DNA of 64,000 nt, taken from positions 2,303,001 through 2,367,000 of the forward strand of contig JBAJFE010000011.1 of NCBI GenBank assembly GCA_037903355.1. Reading direction: 5' to 3'. Below the pieces are notes generated by a model, which worked only from the letters and a program-made list of their open reading frames with translations, was not told the DNA's origin and searched no databases. Of this stretch, positions 23,145 through 34,900 are shown in pieces. The position numbers were made by a program, and so were the translations under genes. Source of the stretch: Trichuris trichiura (Eukaryota > Nematoda > Enoplea > Trichinellida > Trichuridae). The number at the start of each line of letters is the position of its first letter. Position 1 is the first letter of the stretch.

Positions 23145-26100
23145 ATGCTACGGATGTGGCGAATCGTTGTACACGGTGGAGTTTTGCCTTTGCTGCTCGT
23201 TTGGTTTTATGCTGCAAGGCCGAGTTCCTGCAGAGCCACTCAGAAGAACGTAATCGCCTACGTGCAGTCCAAATGGGCGGATACTCCTCTTGTCGTTGAA
23301 GCCAGGTGAGTAAACGCGTGTTGTACTGTCAACATTGTTGCCTATTTTTGTTAAGCGAATTTATGGCTCACGAAGGGGACGGCTACTTTTGGAAATTCAT
23401 CGAAGTTTTAGGCAAGAATGAATCAAATATGGGAAGCGGTATTGGCTTGTCGATGGTTAGCTTGACGTTGTCGTTTTTAATTTGTCAACATTTTCCAGCA
23501 ACCGATGAAATTATGTACGAACGGTTGATTGGTATTGCCAAATCCGTCCTTGATTCCAAATCGCGCGTAAAACTATTCCAATTCGCTCTTGCCATTCGTT
23601 GCTATTCTCCATCCGTGGAAATGTATCGTCAATTGTCTTTGTCGCTTTCCGGACGACCCGCTGGACATGTTTTTGTTGATGTGCACGGACAGTTGTCCAC
23701 TAATATCAATTCGTTGGACGAGCTTCTCAATCAGGCGATCGAAAGGTGAACTTTTTTCAATGCGTATTGGCAAGGCGCAACGAAACGAATTCATGCGTTG
23801 AAATTTTTTGTACCTTTAAGGTCTCCTCCGATTTTCTCTTTCGATCATTTATATGCAGCAAGGTCAAATAAGGCGAAAAAATGGGCAATTCTTTACGCAA
23901 ATCTGGAAAGCAACGACTTCATTACATGGCATAATCTTTTGAAGTCGCGTGCAAAAAAAGGCGAATTGAATTACGTTTTTCGTCATCTACCTCGCGTAAG
24001 TTTGCTATTTTTCTCTTACTAGCTTCGAATAGCGTTTAAGGTTGGTAAAGGTAAAGTACCCTTGTCTGGCTATTCCGTTGAGTTGGCTATCAAAAGTACC
24101 GAGTATAAAGCGCAAGATGACGCGAAAATTCGCTGTAAGTCTATACATGGTCGCCTTTGTTGCTTTACTGCTTAATGTTAAGCTAAGCCAACTGCCGGAA
24201 CCAATCTTACGGACGATGGAGACGAAGAGGAGACCGACTTGGACGGCTTCAACATACGATTGCTTAAGTATTTTGCTTTTTCCCCAATTAAGGCTATTTT
24301 ATTTTTACAAAAATAGTCGCTTAGGTTGTTGCATCCCGAATTAAGGGATAAATTGGACGAATTCAAATTGCATTTATTGGAAGCTGACGAGTTGGCGCCA
24401 CTTAAAGTTTGGCAATTGCAAGACTTAAGTTTTCAGGCTGGTCAGCGCATCCTGCTGGCAGCCAAAGAAGACGTACTGCATACGTTGCAGGAGTTGAGCC
24501 AAAACTTTCCTTTAATGGCTAGGTTGTAGCGAGTTCAAAGTTTTTGTAAATTTTCTTTTTAATAGTTCCGCTTTAAGGTCAGTTTCCTTAACGGCTGTCA
24601 AGCCCGAATTCCGCAGCGAAGTGGAGACCAATCAAGTACTGTTTGGCGCGTTGTCACTCGAACTTACTCTCTTCGCCTCAAGGAAGCGTTTAGCGAATTT
24701 GGAATCGAGCCTGGCGATTCTGCAATTTTCGTAAATGGTATGCGTATAGACCTCGACGAAATGGACATATTTGCTCTATTGGATAAGCTAAAAAAGGAAG
24801 AACGCCTTTTGGCCGGTTTCTTCGACATGGGATTCCGCGTAAATGGAAGACAGAATATGCAAATAGCAAGCTTTGTGTTTTTGTTTGTTCAGAAAGAAAC
24901 CCAGTCGCTTTTATATCGAATATCCAGCGAAACAAGCTCGTCCAAGTTCGCTGTTGACTATACGCAATGGCTTCCGGATGTAAGTTGGCGTTTGGCGGAA
25001 TGTTGTTACTTTGCGAGTTTGGTATATTTCCAGTTCGTAAATGATTTGGAAAAGGACCCTCAGTATCGTCAATGGGGAAACAGTGTTCAGCTGCTGTTGC
25101 AACCGTACTTTCCCGGGATGATTCGGCCAATTGCCAGAAACTTCTTCACGCTTGTAAGAAGCCGTCATTTTCATTGGCTTTTGGTCATTCATTTCGCCGC
25201 TACTGATGCTCGCAGGTATTTGCCGTTCAACTTGGCGACGACAGCGCAAGAAATCTTTTGCAAATTGCGCAATCGCTTTACGAGCACGTTGCTCCACTGA
25301 GGCAAGTTTTTCAATTGTTAAGAAAAGCGCATTGGGAAGATGACTTTACGAGTTGTAGAGTTGGGCTTATTTTGGCAACGAATCCGGACAAAAAGGTTTC
25401 GGGCTATTCGGACGGCGGAGTGGCCTTATTGAATGCCTACAATTTTGTCAAAGGCGACAAGAGTATCGAAAGAGCTCTCAAGTTTGTTCTCCATGTATGG
25501 AAGCATTGTTGTTATTTTCGTACGACTTTTTAATCTTTAATCTCTAAAGTGTAAACATAACTGCCAAAGAATAAGTTAGCGTGAACCTATTTTTTCTCCT
25601 TAGGTATACAGTAGGGTGCCGTCGGGAAATGTCACTTCTTCCGACGTAATTGACGTATTCAAACAGAAGTATCCCGACGAAGATTTGACCACAGTTTTCG
25701 GCGTCGATTCCGACTACAACACGGGAAGACAAGTATACGCTCCGATTCGTTTCGGTTACTGTATAAAAGTACAGCTTTTAGAGATGGGCTCAATTTGCGC
25801 AAAGTAGCGGACTGAACAAACTGCCATCCGTTCTGTTGAATGGCTTTCCAATGGCTGACAATGACGTGAAATCTTATTCTTCGATGACTTGCTAGTTTTG
25901 TTTTCAAAAATTATTGATCTTAGGTCACCTCGGATCAGTTTGAAGAAGCTGTTGTGTTGGAGGTATCTCAGGTGACGTCCGAGTTGCAGAGGGCTGTTCT
26001 GGAGGTGAGCTTGGCGCGCGCCTGTGCTTTCTTGGTTTAGTTGAAAAATTGCAGGGAAAGTTGACGGACGGCGTGGATGTGCAAAGGTTCATTCTGAATA

Positions 26101-29100
26101 AACCTTTCGTTTTGCCGAAACTTAATCCAAAAGTATTAGCGACAGACAATAAAGCTCTGATTCTAACCGACGTTATGGGTAGGGCTTACGTAGGCATTGC
26201 TCGTAGTTCTCAGTCAGTCGCTGTTTCAGAGTACAAAGTTTCGACCGTTGGCGAGTTCAAGAAGCTGGAAAGAAAACAGCAAAACCAATACATCGTCCAA
26301 AGTCGGCGATATCTTACCAAAAATGACGAAAGCATCTTGAGACCTGTTACTTTATGGGTGGTTGCTAACGTCGCAACGAAGGACGGCCGAGACTTGTACC
26401 TTGCGGCCATTAGAAGCTTAGTAAGCATCTTTTGCGAAAATAAACAAGTTTTCTAATTTATTATTTATCTTCAGAAGCAGCTGCCCAACGAACGCGTTGG
26501 GCTCATCCATAATATAGCTCGCAAAGACAAGGTTGGCTATGCTATTGCGTCCCTGATTCAAGCTTGCCTGAAATTACCTTTGCATCAAGCAAAGGTGGTT
26601 ATTACGAAAATGCTAGAAAAGCAGTTGAAAAGTATGGAGGAACTGGAAAAATTGGACATCCACGTAGGCAATTGTATCGTCGCTGCTCCGCTTCTAATTC
26701 GTTGCCTTTAATAGGGAGTCGATTGGAACTTTTTGCAAAAAGAATTGAATAAGAAAGGCGAAGATATCGTTGCCATCGATTCCTACTACTCCACTCGTAT
26801 TTTGAATATTCCGTCGGGAAAAGTTGGCCTCATCATTAATGGAATTGTATAAGAAAAATTGCTTCCCCGCTTACTGCTATGCCTTACTGTAATTGTGTTC
26901 CACTCGTAGATTCTATCGGATGTCACTTCCAAAGACTTTTCTTCCGCGGAAGATTTTGCGCTAATAGAAAAGTACCTGTTGTCATCAGGATGCAAAGTTA
27001 TAGCTAGCCAAATACGGAAATGGAATGTTCCTCACGAGGACGGCAGGTTTGTTGTTTTTCCTTTGAAATCTATTTTGTTTTAAAATGATTTTCAGATCGA
27101 GCGACTTGGTCATGCGAGTATTTTCGCTGTTGAAAGCATACGCCTCGGATACAAAACGCCAGTGGGTTACACCGCTGATGCAAAATGATAGGTGGAATAT
27201 GAAGTCGTAGGAATGTATTAATAAATTTCATTTTTTAGCTGCGTAGAAATTCTAAGCAAAGACATGATGAGCGCTACCTTCGAAATCGTGGCCATTGTCG
27301 ATCCGCTGTCCGCGTCCGCGCAGCAAATTTCCCATTTACTCAGTGTACATATGCAAATTAGTCTTGCGCGGTATTGTTAGCTGTTTTTATCCTTTTAGAC
27401 TATCGGCCACGTAATCAACGCCGACATTACGTTGTGCATGAATTGCAAGCCGAAATTGTCGGATATACCTTTAAAGCGTTTTCTGCGCGTAGCCATTCCA
27501 ACGCAGCTTGAATTTAATCAAGACGGTTCGCTGAAGCGCCAGCCGGTTGCGCGTTTTTCGATTTTACCTCAAAAGCAGTTGTTCACGTTGAACGTAATCG
27601 CTCCCCATAGTTGGCTGGTTGAAGCAACCGAAGCTGCCTACGATTTGGACAATATCAAAATGTCTGACGTGAGAGATTGAACAAAGTAACCCTATTCGGG
27701 ATTCGTTTTGATCGCAATGATTATTAGGCGTTCACTGACGTGGTTGGCATTTTTGAATTGGAACATCTACTCTTGGAAGGCCATTGCTTCGACGAGGTGA
27801 CCGGTTCTCCTCCTCGCGGTCTTCAATTTACCCTCGGGACAGCCGAGCAGCCCGTCATGTTCGATACGATAGTGATGGCTAACTTGGTAACCTCATTTTC
27901 TTATGCTCTTTTTCTGTATCCGTTTCCAATTTAGGGTTACTTTCAATTGAAAGCTAACCCCGGTGCTTGGTTGCTTCGACTTAGAGAGGGGCGTTCCAAA
28001 GAAATATACAAAGTGAATTCGTGAGTTTTACGATGGGCAAAATGACTTCCCGCTAAAAATTTCTCTTGCAGCCTTGACGGTGCCCAAGTAAGCAACGACG
28101 AGCGTATGGTGGTGATCTTGGACAATTTTGGCGGTAGGACTGTCAAAATCAAGGTCGCTTCTACCGATCTTTGCTTCGCGTAGCAACTTTGGCTTTTTGT
28201 TGCAGGTTGCAAAGAAACCGGACAAATTCGAGGAAGAGCTGTTGCCCACGTCGGGCGAAGAGGACGAAGAGTCCTCTCTTTGGCAATCAATTTCCAAGTT
28301 CGTAACGTAGACTGCTGTTTGAAAATTTGAATACAACGCTTTAGAAAGTTCACATCGTCTAAGGATGATTACGACGTGCTAAACGTCTTTTCTTTGGCTT
28401 CCGGTCACTTGTACGAAAGGTTTTTGAGGTCAGCAGTTTACTCCGAAAGTGTTGACATGCATTGTTCCAAGTTTGCTTCAGAATAATGATGCTCAGCGTG
28501 ATGAAGCATGCAAAAAGCCCGGTGAAGTTTTGGTTGCTCAAAAATTACTTGTCGCCTCACTTCAAGGTGATACCGTAACGTGTTTGCTTGTCAGTTTCAT
28601 TCGTTCCCTTATTAGGCATTTCTTCCATTCATGGCTAAGCGTTACAAGTTCTCTTACGAACTGGTACAGTACAAGTGGCCTCGTTGGCTTCATCAGCAGA
28701 CAGTGAAGCAACGCGTAATGTGGGGGTAAGCAAAGCGTATGTCTTCATCACCGTTATACCATGCTGACTGTTGTCTTCCTTTTTAAGATATAAGATCTTA
28801 TTTTTGGACGTTCTCTTCCCTCTCGACGTTAAAAAGATTATTTTCGTCGACGCCGATCAGGTTGTTCGTACGAACTTGATGGACCTGATGAAACTTGATT
28901 TGGAAGGCGCTCCGTACGGGTATACTCCATTCTGCGACAGTCGCAAAGAGATGGAAGGATATAGATTTTGGAAAACTGGCTATTGGAAGCAGCATCTTGG
29001 CGACCGGAAGTATCATATTAGGTATGACATTTTCGTCAAAAGCATTCGATAAAGTAGTTTATTAATTTTGTTAGTGCTTTGTACGTGGTCGACTTGAAGA

Positions 29101-29691
29101 AGTTCAGGCAAATCGCAGCAGGCGATCGCCTACGTGGTCAGTATCACGGATTAAGCAAAGATCCCAACAGCTTGTCCAACCTTGATCAGGTACATAAAGC
29201 GGAAGCGATCGATTAGTGATGATGGGACCAACGGTTTAGGATCTGCCGAACAACATGATTCATCAAGTGAAAATTAAGTCCCTACCGCAGGAATGGCTTT
29301 GGTGCGAAACGTGGTGTAGCGACGGGTCGAAGAAGTACGCTAAAACGATCGATCTGGCAAGTTGACAAAAATGAATGCACTATTTTTTTGTTGTGCATTT
29401 AAAGCTCTGCTTTTTTTCTCAAGTGCAATAATCCAATGACGAAGGAACCAAAGCTCCAATCGGCAATGAGAATAATTGAAGAATGGCGCGACTATGACGC
29501 GGAGATTAAAAAACTATTGGACGAATACGACAGACAAAGAGGAATTGAGAGAAGCGCCTCCAATGAAGAGGAGGAAGAAGAAGAAGAAGAGCCGCAGCAA
29601 CCCTCAGGTACGCTTGCTGATAAGTTGTCAACATAGCGATATAATATGTTGTTATTGCTTAGGACCTATTCCGCATGGTGAAGAACTTTAA
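23145..29691 (+). CDS. uggt-1: UDP-glucose:glycoprotein glucosyltransferase (UGGT)
   Basis: A large multi-exon gene. The ATG at 23145 starts [20 protein letters not shown], a signal peptide. Thioredoxin-like sensor domains follow across about 23.2-27.2 kb ([32 protein letters not shown]). A beta-sandwich region comes next ([47 protein letters not shown]). The C-terminal GT24 catalytic domain has [26 protein letters not shown], the metal-binding [47 protein letters not shown] and EWLWCETWC. The last two exons give an acidic stretch and the ending PIPHGEEL, an ER-retrieval-type tail. The enzyme re-glucosylates misfolded N-glycoproteins in the ER so that calnexin/calreticulin can bind them again. 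Length and domain order look complete; individual exon borders were only partly checked. Confidence 0.96.
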
Positions 29692-30750
29692 TTGTTGTCT
29701 TGTTTTACCTTGTTTATATAAATATTTGTTCTACGTCGGTTGTACAGTATTGCGCCCACTTTTCCTGCCAATCAGTATTTCAAGCAGCAATTATCAGCCC
29801 GTTCTCAGTCCGGTTAGGCAACGCCTTAGAGGATAGATAACGCGCAACGATTCGAGCAGGCGCGGCGAAATTCCCAAGTTTGGCCGTCTGTCTGGTAAGC
29901 ACTTTGTCGCATTTTTACTGTTCATTCTAAGCATGAAAATAAGGCTAATTTTTTTTTACTATTTAAACAGCAATGCTTGTTAAAACGTTCTTCAGTCTTT
30001 CCGTAGTTATGAATGCGTATTCGCTGAAAAATTGAAAAAAAACGCGCGAAGAAAGGTAGACTTATTGTCTTCTTTTTGGTCTGTTAGTTTACTTAAATTG
30101 CAAATGCTTTCTTTACTTATAAATGCGACTGAGCGATTGCTGAGCTCAATAAAAAAAATTTCAGGCTAGACGAGTACTGTAGGTGGAAGTAAAGTCAGGT
30201 TCTGTTAATCCAAGTAACCGTAGGCTCAGGTTAAGCGTAAAATCAAGAGCTCTTGGTCCCACTAGCCGCAGAAAACTTAAACGTAAGCCTAAAATCACCA
30301 GTGGCTTATTTACGCTGCATGCTGTTACTTTGACGACTAAACTTGAGTTTACCTACTCTACAGTACCCTCTGAGCTTCTAGTAACCTGAAATCATTGAGA
30401 AATCAGTTGAAAAAGCTGATCAAACTCATGAGCCGAAGCTACTATCATATGAAGCGTATTGGTAAAAGTAAATGATGATAGCGTTCGCAGAAGTTTTATT
30501 AAGTGATGTACAGTATGACGTTTACAACTTTTCGAACGCAAAGACGTATGTAACTGATTCGTTCAATTCTTTTGCTGTCAAATCTGTGACAAAAATCAAC
30601 AAGTTAAAATATGGCAGACGTAAAATAAATAATACAAAACGCAAAATACAGAAGAAAAAGTAGGAATTTTTCTGAAGCGTAATGCAAAAAGATTTAAGTC
30701 AATTGAAATCGTTAGTTGGTGACCTGCCGGCGGAATGGACGGTAGGATGA
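29692..30750. other. Convergent intergenic region between UGGT and epoxide hydrolase B
   Basis: About 1.06 kb between the 3' ends of two converging genes. It holds the terminal-inverted-repeat element at 30174-30366 (separate entry) and an A-rich stretch near 30580-30665. No gene with recognisable motifs. Confidence 0.5.
30174..30366. mobile_element. MITE-like element, copy 1 (terminal inverted repeats)
   Basis: A 193-bp element begins GTACTGTAGGTGGAAGTAAA and ends with the inverted match ...TTTACCTACTCTACAGTAC. The outer 9 bases match exactly, and about 35 bases per end match at roughly 70% by eye. The inside contains GCTGCATGCTG, also found in copy 2. It holds no convincing transposase. 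Size and structure fit a non-autonomous DNA transposon. No clear target-site duplication could be read. Confidence 0.6.
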
Positions 30751-32365
30751 TTAGGCTTTCAGTTTGCGCGCGAAGTTGATTAATTCCGTGGCGAAAAGGC
30801 GGGGCTTTTCCATAATGGCGAAATGACCGCCGTTGTCGAACTCGCTGTAGTGGATCAAGTTTTTGTACTTTTGCTCCGCAAAGTTTCTAGGATAGATCAA
30901 CAGTTCGTTGGCAAAAGCGGCAACGGCAGTTGGCGTATAGACCGGAGCTCTATAAGAAAGATACTGTCGCTGCCAAGTTGAGACAAAGCGAACACTTCAT
31001 ACCGTAGTAGGACACTGTGATTCTTGTTGTCAAAAAACTCTTTGTAATATCGCATCGAGGAAGGTGTACATTTTGTAATCCAATAGATCATTACTTGGGT
31101 TATCAGCTCGTCCATAGTAAACTCAGCTAAGCCTCCCATGGGTCGATTAGTGTAATCTTTGTGCGACCAGGACGAGTATTTTTCCAAAATGTACGCCGCC
31201 AATCCCATCGGTGAGTCGATCATTGCAATCCCTAAAAAGTTGCTCATTGCGGTAAAAAAAATACTCCTTGACAACATTATAAATCTACCAATGCTATCAG
31301 GCTTTGTTGCTTGAATATGCATGTATCCCATCTCTGTTGTCATAGTAGATTTGGAAAAGAAGCTTATTGAAGGGAGATTGTTCGTCAAAGAATCCTTCTT
31401 TGGTTTAAATAAAATATTCGCAGCAACGTTGTAAAGTAGCGTAGGCCATAACTTGGGATATATGTACGGTATAACCACAACCATATTTAAATGAAGACCT
31501 ATAATTCTGACATCACCTTTTGTAAATATCATTTCGGTCCAAACAATAATAAATAACCCTCTACCTGTCCGGATATAGTTGAGCCATTGTAGTAGTAACG
31601 ACGGAGCCCCAGTCGGTGCCTTGTAGAATGTATCGTTTCAAATTCAATCGATCCATCAGTTTTGCAAATATCCTTGCCGTAGCCAGCGTACCGCAACCTT
31701 AACTTGTATCTCTTTGTCTCTGCAACCAGTAAACAACGTTATTCATTCATACCTCTCTTTTTCGGAGCTTGAGAAAAAGCATAGCCGGGTAGCGACGGGA
31801 CGACGACTTGAAATGCTATTGCCTTACTGCTATCGCTTTCTAAGCCTTCGCTTAGTGGATCAGTTAGGATCTTTATAAGTTTTGCATATTCAAAAAAGCT
31901 GCTTGGCCAACCGTGAACCAAAAGAATCGGATAAACGTGATTATATTTGCCACGCGGCGGCTTCTGATGAATGAAATGTATGCTAAGTCCCTCTATCTCA
32001 GTCTGATAATGATTAAAAGCGTTCAGGTTTTCTTCTGCTTTTCGCCAGTCGTACTCATTCAGCCAATAGTTTCTTATCTTGGTCAGTACATCTCCTCTAA
32101 GACCATAATCGTGCTTTGCGTCTTCAATGGAATCCGGAATTATCGATCGTTCGAGACGTTGTCGTAGGTCATCGAGCTCCAAATCGGGAACATTTATTCT
32201 GAATGGTACGACGAGTTCATTGTCGGGTTTCCAAGTTCCCTCTCCGAAATAACCGTCTGATACCTCGGGAAGCGGCGGATCATTCAACCATTTTGGCAGC
32301 AACAAACAGCCAACCAATATACTCACGATGGATACAAAAACGGAACACCAAAATACTTTGGTCAT
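30751..32365 (-). CDS. Microsomal epoxide hydrolase B (active-site residues intact)
   Basis: Five exons (32365-31753, 31697-31565, 31506-31289, 31231-31003, 30949-30751) encode about 463 residues, with the same intron positions as paralogue A. The sequence has an N-terminal hydrophobic anchor, then DYGLRGDVLTKIRNYW / NEYDWRKAE, and HGWP at the oxyanion hole. The nucleophile elbow is QGTDWGS, with the Asp present. YYKEFF, FANELL (Glu region) and GGHFAIMEKP (His) follow. It is therefore predicted to be a working ER-anchored epoxide hydrolase for xenobiotic or lipid epoxides. The stop is TAA at 30753-30751. It starts 121 bases after the PTGES2 stop on the same strand, so the two could share a transcript. 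Confidence 0.95.
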
Positions 32366-32485
32366 CTTTTACCTGCGTAAGTACTCAACTTGTTTTTGCG
32401 CAAAGTTAAAGTGTACAAAAAGCGAGCGAAAATGACGCCTTTAAATGAAAGATATTTCCCAACAGTATAGTTTACTTTTCTTTGA

Positions 32486-33809
32486 TTAAAAGTTTCGAAC
32501 CGCGCGAACAAGGTGCATTACGCCGGCATGGTTTTCAACTTGCTCTTTAACAGCTTGAAACCAGGCGGTGATTTTAGTGTTTTCGGATAGATCTCTAAAG
32601 GCTTTGCATCCTTCGAATGAGTTCAAGGCTCCATACATAGCCTGCAAAGAATTAGATTATGCCTGAACAAGGGCAGGTCACTATTTACAATATCTGCCAA
32701 GTTAGGCTGTTGTCCGCCCAGGAAGGGTCTATTGGGACCAATAGCCTCCAACCATTCGTTGCACCCTTCGTAAAGACTTTCTCGAAGATTGCTCTTCAGG
32801 TTATACCTAAATAAATTGCAATTGCTTTAAGACTGCTCCTTAGAGGAAAAGTCTTACTTCTTTTGCAACCGCTTCGAGACGAAGAACATAACCGTTGCTC
32901 CAGCATAAATTATCATCAAGCGTTCCCAAGGCGGGAAAACTTTGTCCCAATCGCTTACTTCGGAAAACCATCGAAAAGCTTCGAAAGCTTCATTCAAGTT
33001 ACGATAAACATTGGGCGAGATCAAGTGAACGAACTTATCGTCCACCCATTGGCGCCACTCCATTTCTTCTCTATAACGTAACGTAATGAGCAGAGAGTAA
33101 TGAAATTGTAGGTACACATACTTTAGAGATTCAGCATGCACTTTAGCCCCTTTTTCAGGAAGCATTAAACGATACTTATTAGGGCATAACACTTCTCGTC
33201 CTTTTCTTTTGCCCTCTTCCACCAATGTGGAATGGTAAAAGTTTTGCAGAGATTCGAAACTTTCCTGAGGGTTCAGCAGGTGAGATTGCAAAAAACTGAT
33301 AATCAATGACGAATCGTTGAGCTGCTAAAAAGAAAAGGAGAAATAGGAATTTTCCAAATCGATCAAAGGAATGTTGCGTAAACTGACGATTGTGCCGCCG
33401 TGATCAAACGTCACAATTGGGACTTTCTTGTAAACGGAGAAACCAATTTGTTTCTTGTTAAGCGGATTCACTTCCACCAATTCGTACGAAAAGCCAAAGT
33501 ATTCGAGGAAAGCCCGAAGCTTTGAGCAAAACGGGCAGTTGTGGTATTGGTAGACGCGCAGATGGACTCCCAAAGCGTTTCGATCATCGGCTGTCTTAAG
33601 TTCGATTTTGTCGATTCATAATGCGTTCGTGATAGTTTGTTTACCTTTGCGCTTGAAGGGGGATCGCTACTTGCGCACCGCGTTTGAATCAGCAGCTGTT
33701 TTGGCGGCAAAGCGGCTGCAACAGTGCCGGTGAGCAATATACCTGAGGCACTGGCAAGCAACAAATTTCGAGGAGTAGAAGAGCTTAGAAAGCGTAGCAG
33801 GTGTCGCAT
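32486..33809 (-). CDS. PTGES2: Prostaglandin E synthase 2-like protein (membrane-associated GST family)
   Basis: The N terminus (MRHLLRFLSSSTPRNLLLAS...) is Arg/Ser-rich with a hydrophobic stretch, like a mitochondrial or membrane leader. After a short intron (donor AAAG|GTAAAC) comes the glutaredoxin-like domain HLRVYQYHNCPFCSKLRAF, with the CPFC motif, and KKVPIVTF. QLNDSSLIISFLQSHLL follows, then the GST-C-like helical domain: EEMEWRQWVDDKFVHLISPNVYR, FVSKRLQKK, NRPFLGGQQPNLADI and AMYGALNSFEG. All match human PTGES2 in order. The stop is TAA at 32488-32486. The family isomerises PGH2 to PGE2 in vitro and binds heme and glutathione; the physiological role is debated. Confidence 0.94.
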
Positions 33810-34900
33810 TTTCTAAAGAATTGACGCAAAATTAGTTTATAATATCAGTTAATAATAAAGTTATACCGGAATAACAGTTTGACAAAGCGGAGAGGTAGAT
33901 ATTTGCGACTATTCAAACGTGAAAGAAATCAGCTGCCCAAAGTTGATTGGCTAATGTACCTAAACGGTTTCATATGAATAAATATCTGCCGTTCCTCAAT
34001 AGCCGTTTCTAGTTGACTAGGCGGTCAAGCGATTAGCTTAGGAAGAAAATTGTTCAAAGGACGATTTGATGCAATCGTTGAAAAGGCGACTGCAACTGAC
34101 ATGAAATTTCAGAAATTGCTCACCAATTTTTGTATATTTGACCGTCCAACGCGGTTATCAGCCAAGAAAGAGAGGTTAAAAGTTTGACAGTTTCTTTAAG
34201 ATTACTGTACTAGATAGTACTTGCAGATCACCCGTCATAGAAGTTGCCCGACGTATTTGATTTGGATAGCGCATCTTTTCCGTTAGATAAACAAGCTTAG
34301 AAACACGTACTTTCGAATAGAATTAGTTTTTTATACGCAACAGAAAAATACTTCTATCTTGTCGCATGTCTATCCGCAAATAACCTACCATCACCTGAAG
34401 ATGCAGATTCCATCCTCTTTTACGTTTATTGGCCGTTCTATACTTTACGTACGTAAGCTCAAGTCCAATTATATAATGCACATATTTTGAATTAAGCTTA
34501 GGTAAACGGGGAACAGGATGACTGAGTTTTTTCAGACGCCGATGGGTTACGATAACTTGTTTTCGGATAGTCAGGTAACAAGATCTGCAGGTCGTGTTTC
34601 GAAATGCATTTTCCGATGTCATTAAGCAAAATTTGAAAAGCTAATGTTTGAAATGCAACTTTCCGTAAGCAGTGCGCAAGGTTTCACGAAGAGCAACGAA
34701 GCAACTGCTGAATGGACTGCATCCGTACTCCTCTTGAGATGTTTGAAGGGCAGCTTTTTTTCTATTTCTGCGGAAGAGCTGTAAGTTTTAAAATTAGTTC
34801 GTTCATTAGAAATAAAAAATAGAACCACAATGAGCTACATGTACTTTAATACGAATTCTGCTGAAAACCGTCATGGATACATCGAGCGAGTTTGGTAGCT
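33810..34900. other. Intergenic gap between PTGES2 and VPS11
   Basis: About 1.1 kb of AT-rich sequence. A minus-strand open frame at 34622-34323 (99 codons, basic) has no recognisable motif and is probably chance. Nothing else seen. Confidence 0.4.

Noticed and set aside
34323..34622. 99-codon basic minus-strand frame
   Set aside because: No motif, no partner exons and AT-rich context; probably chance.
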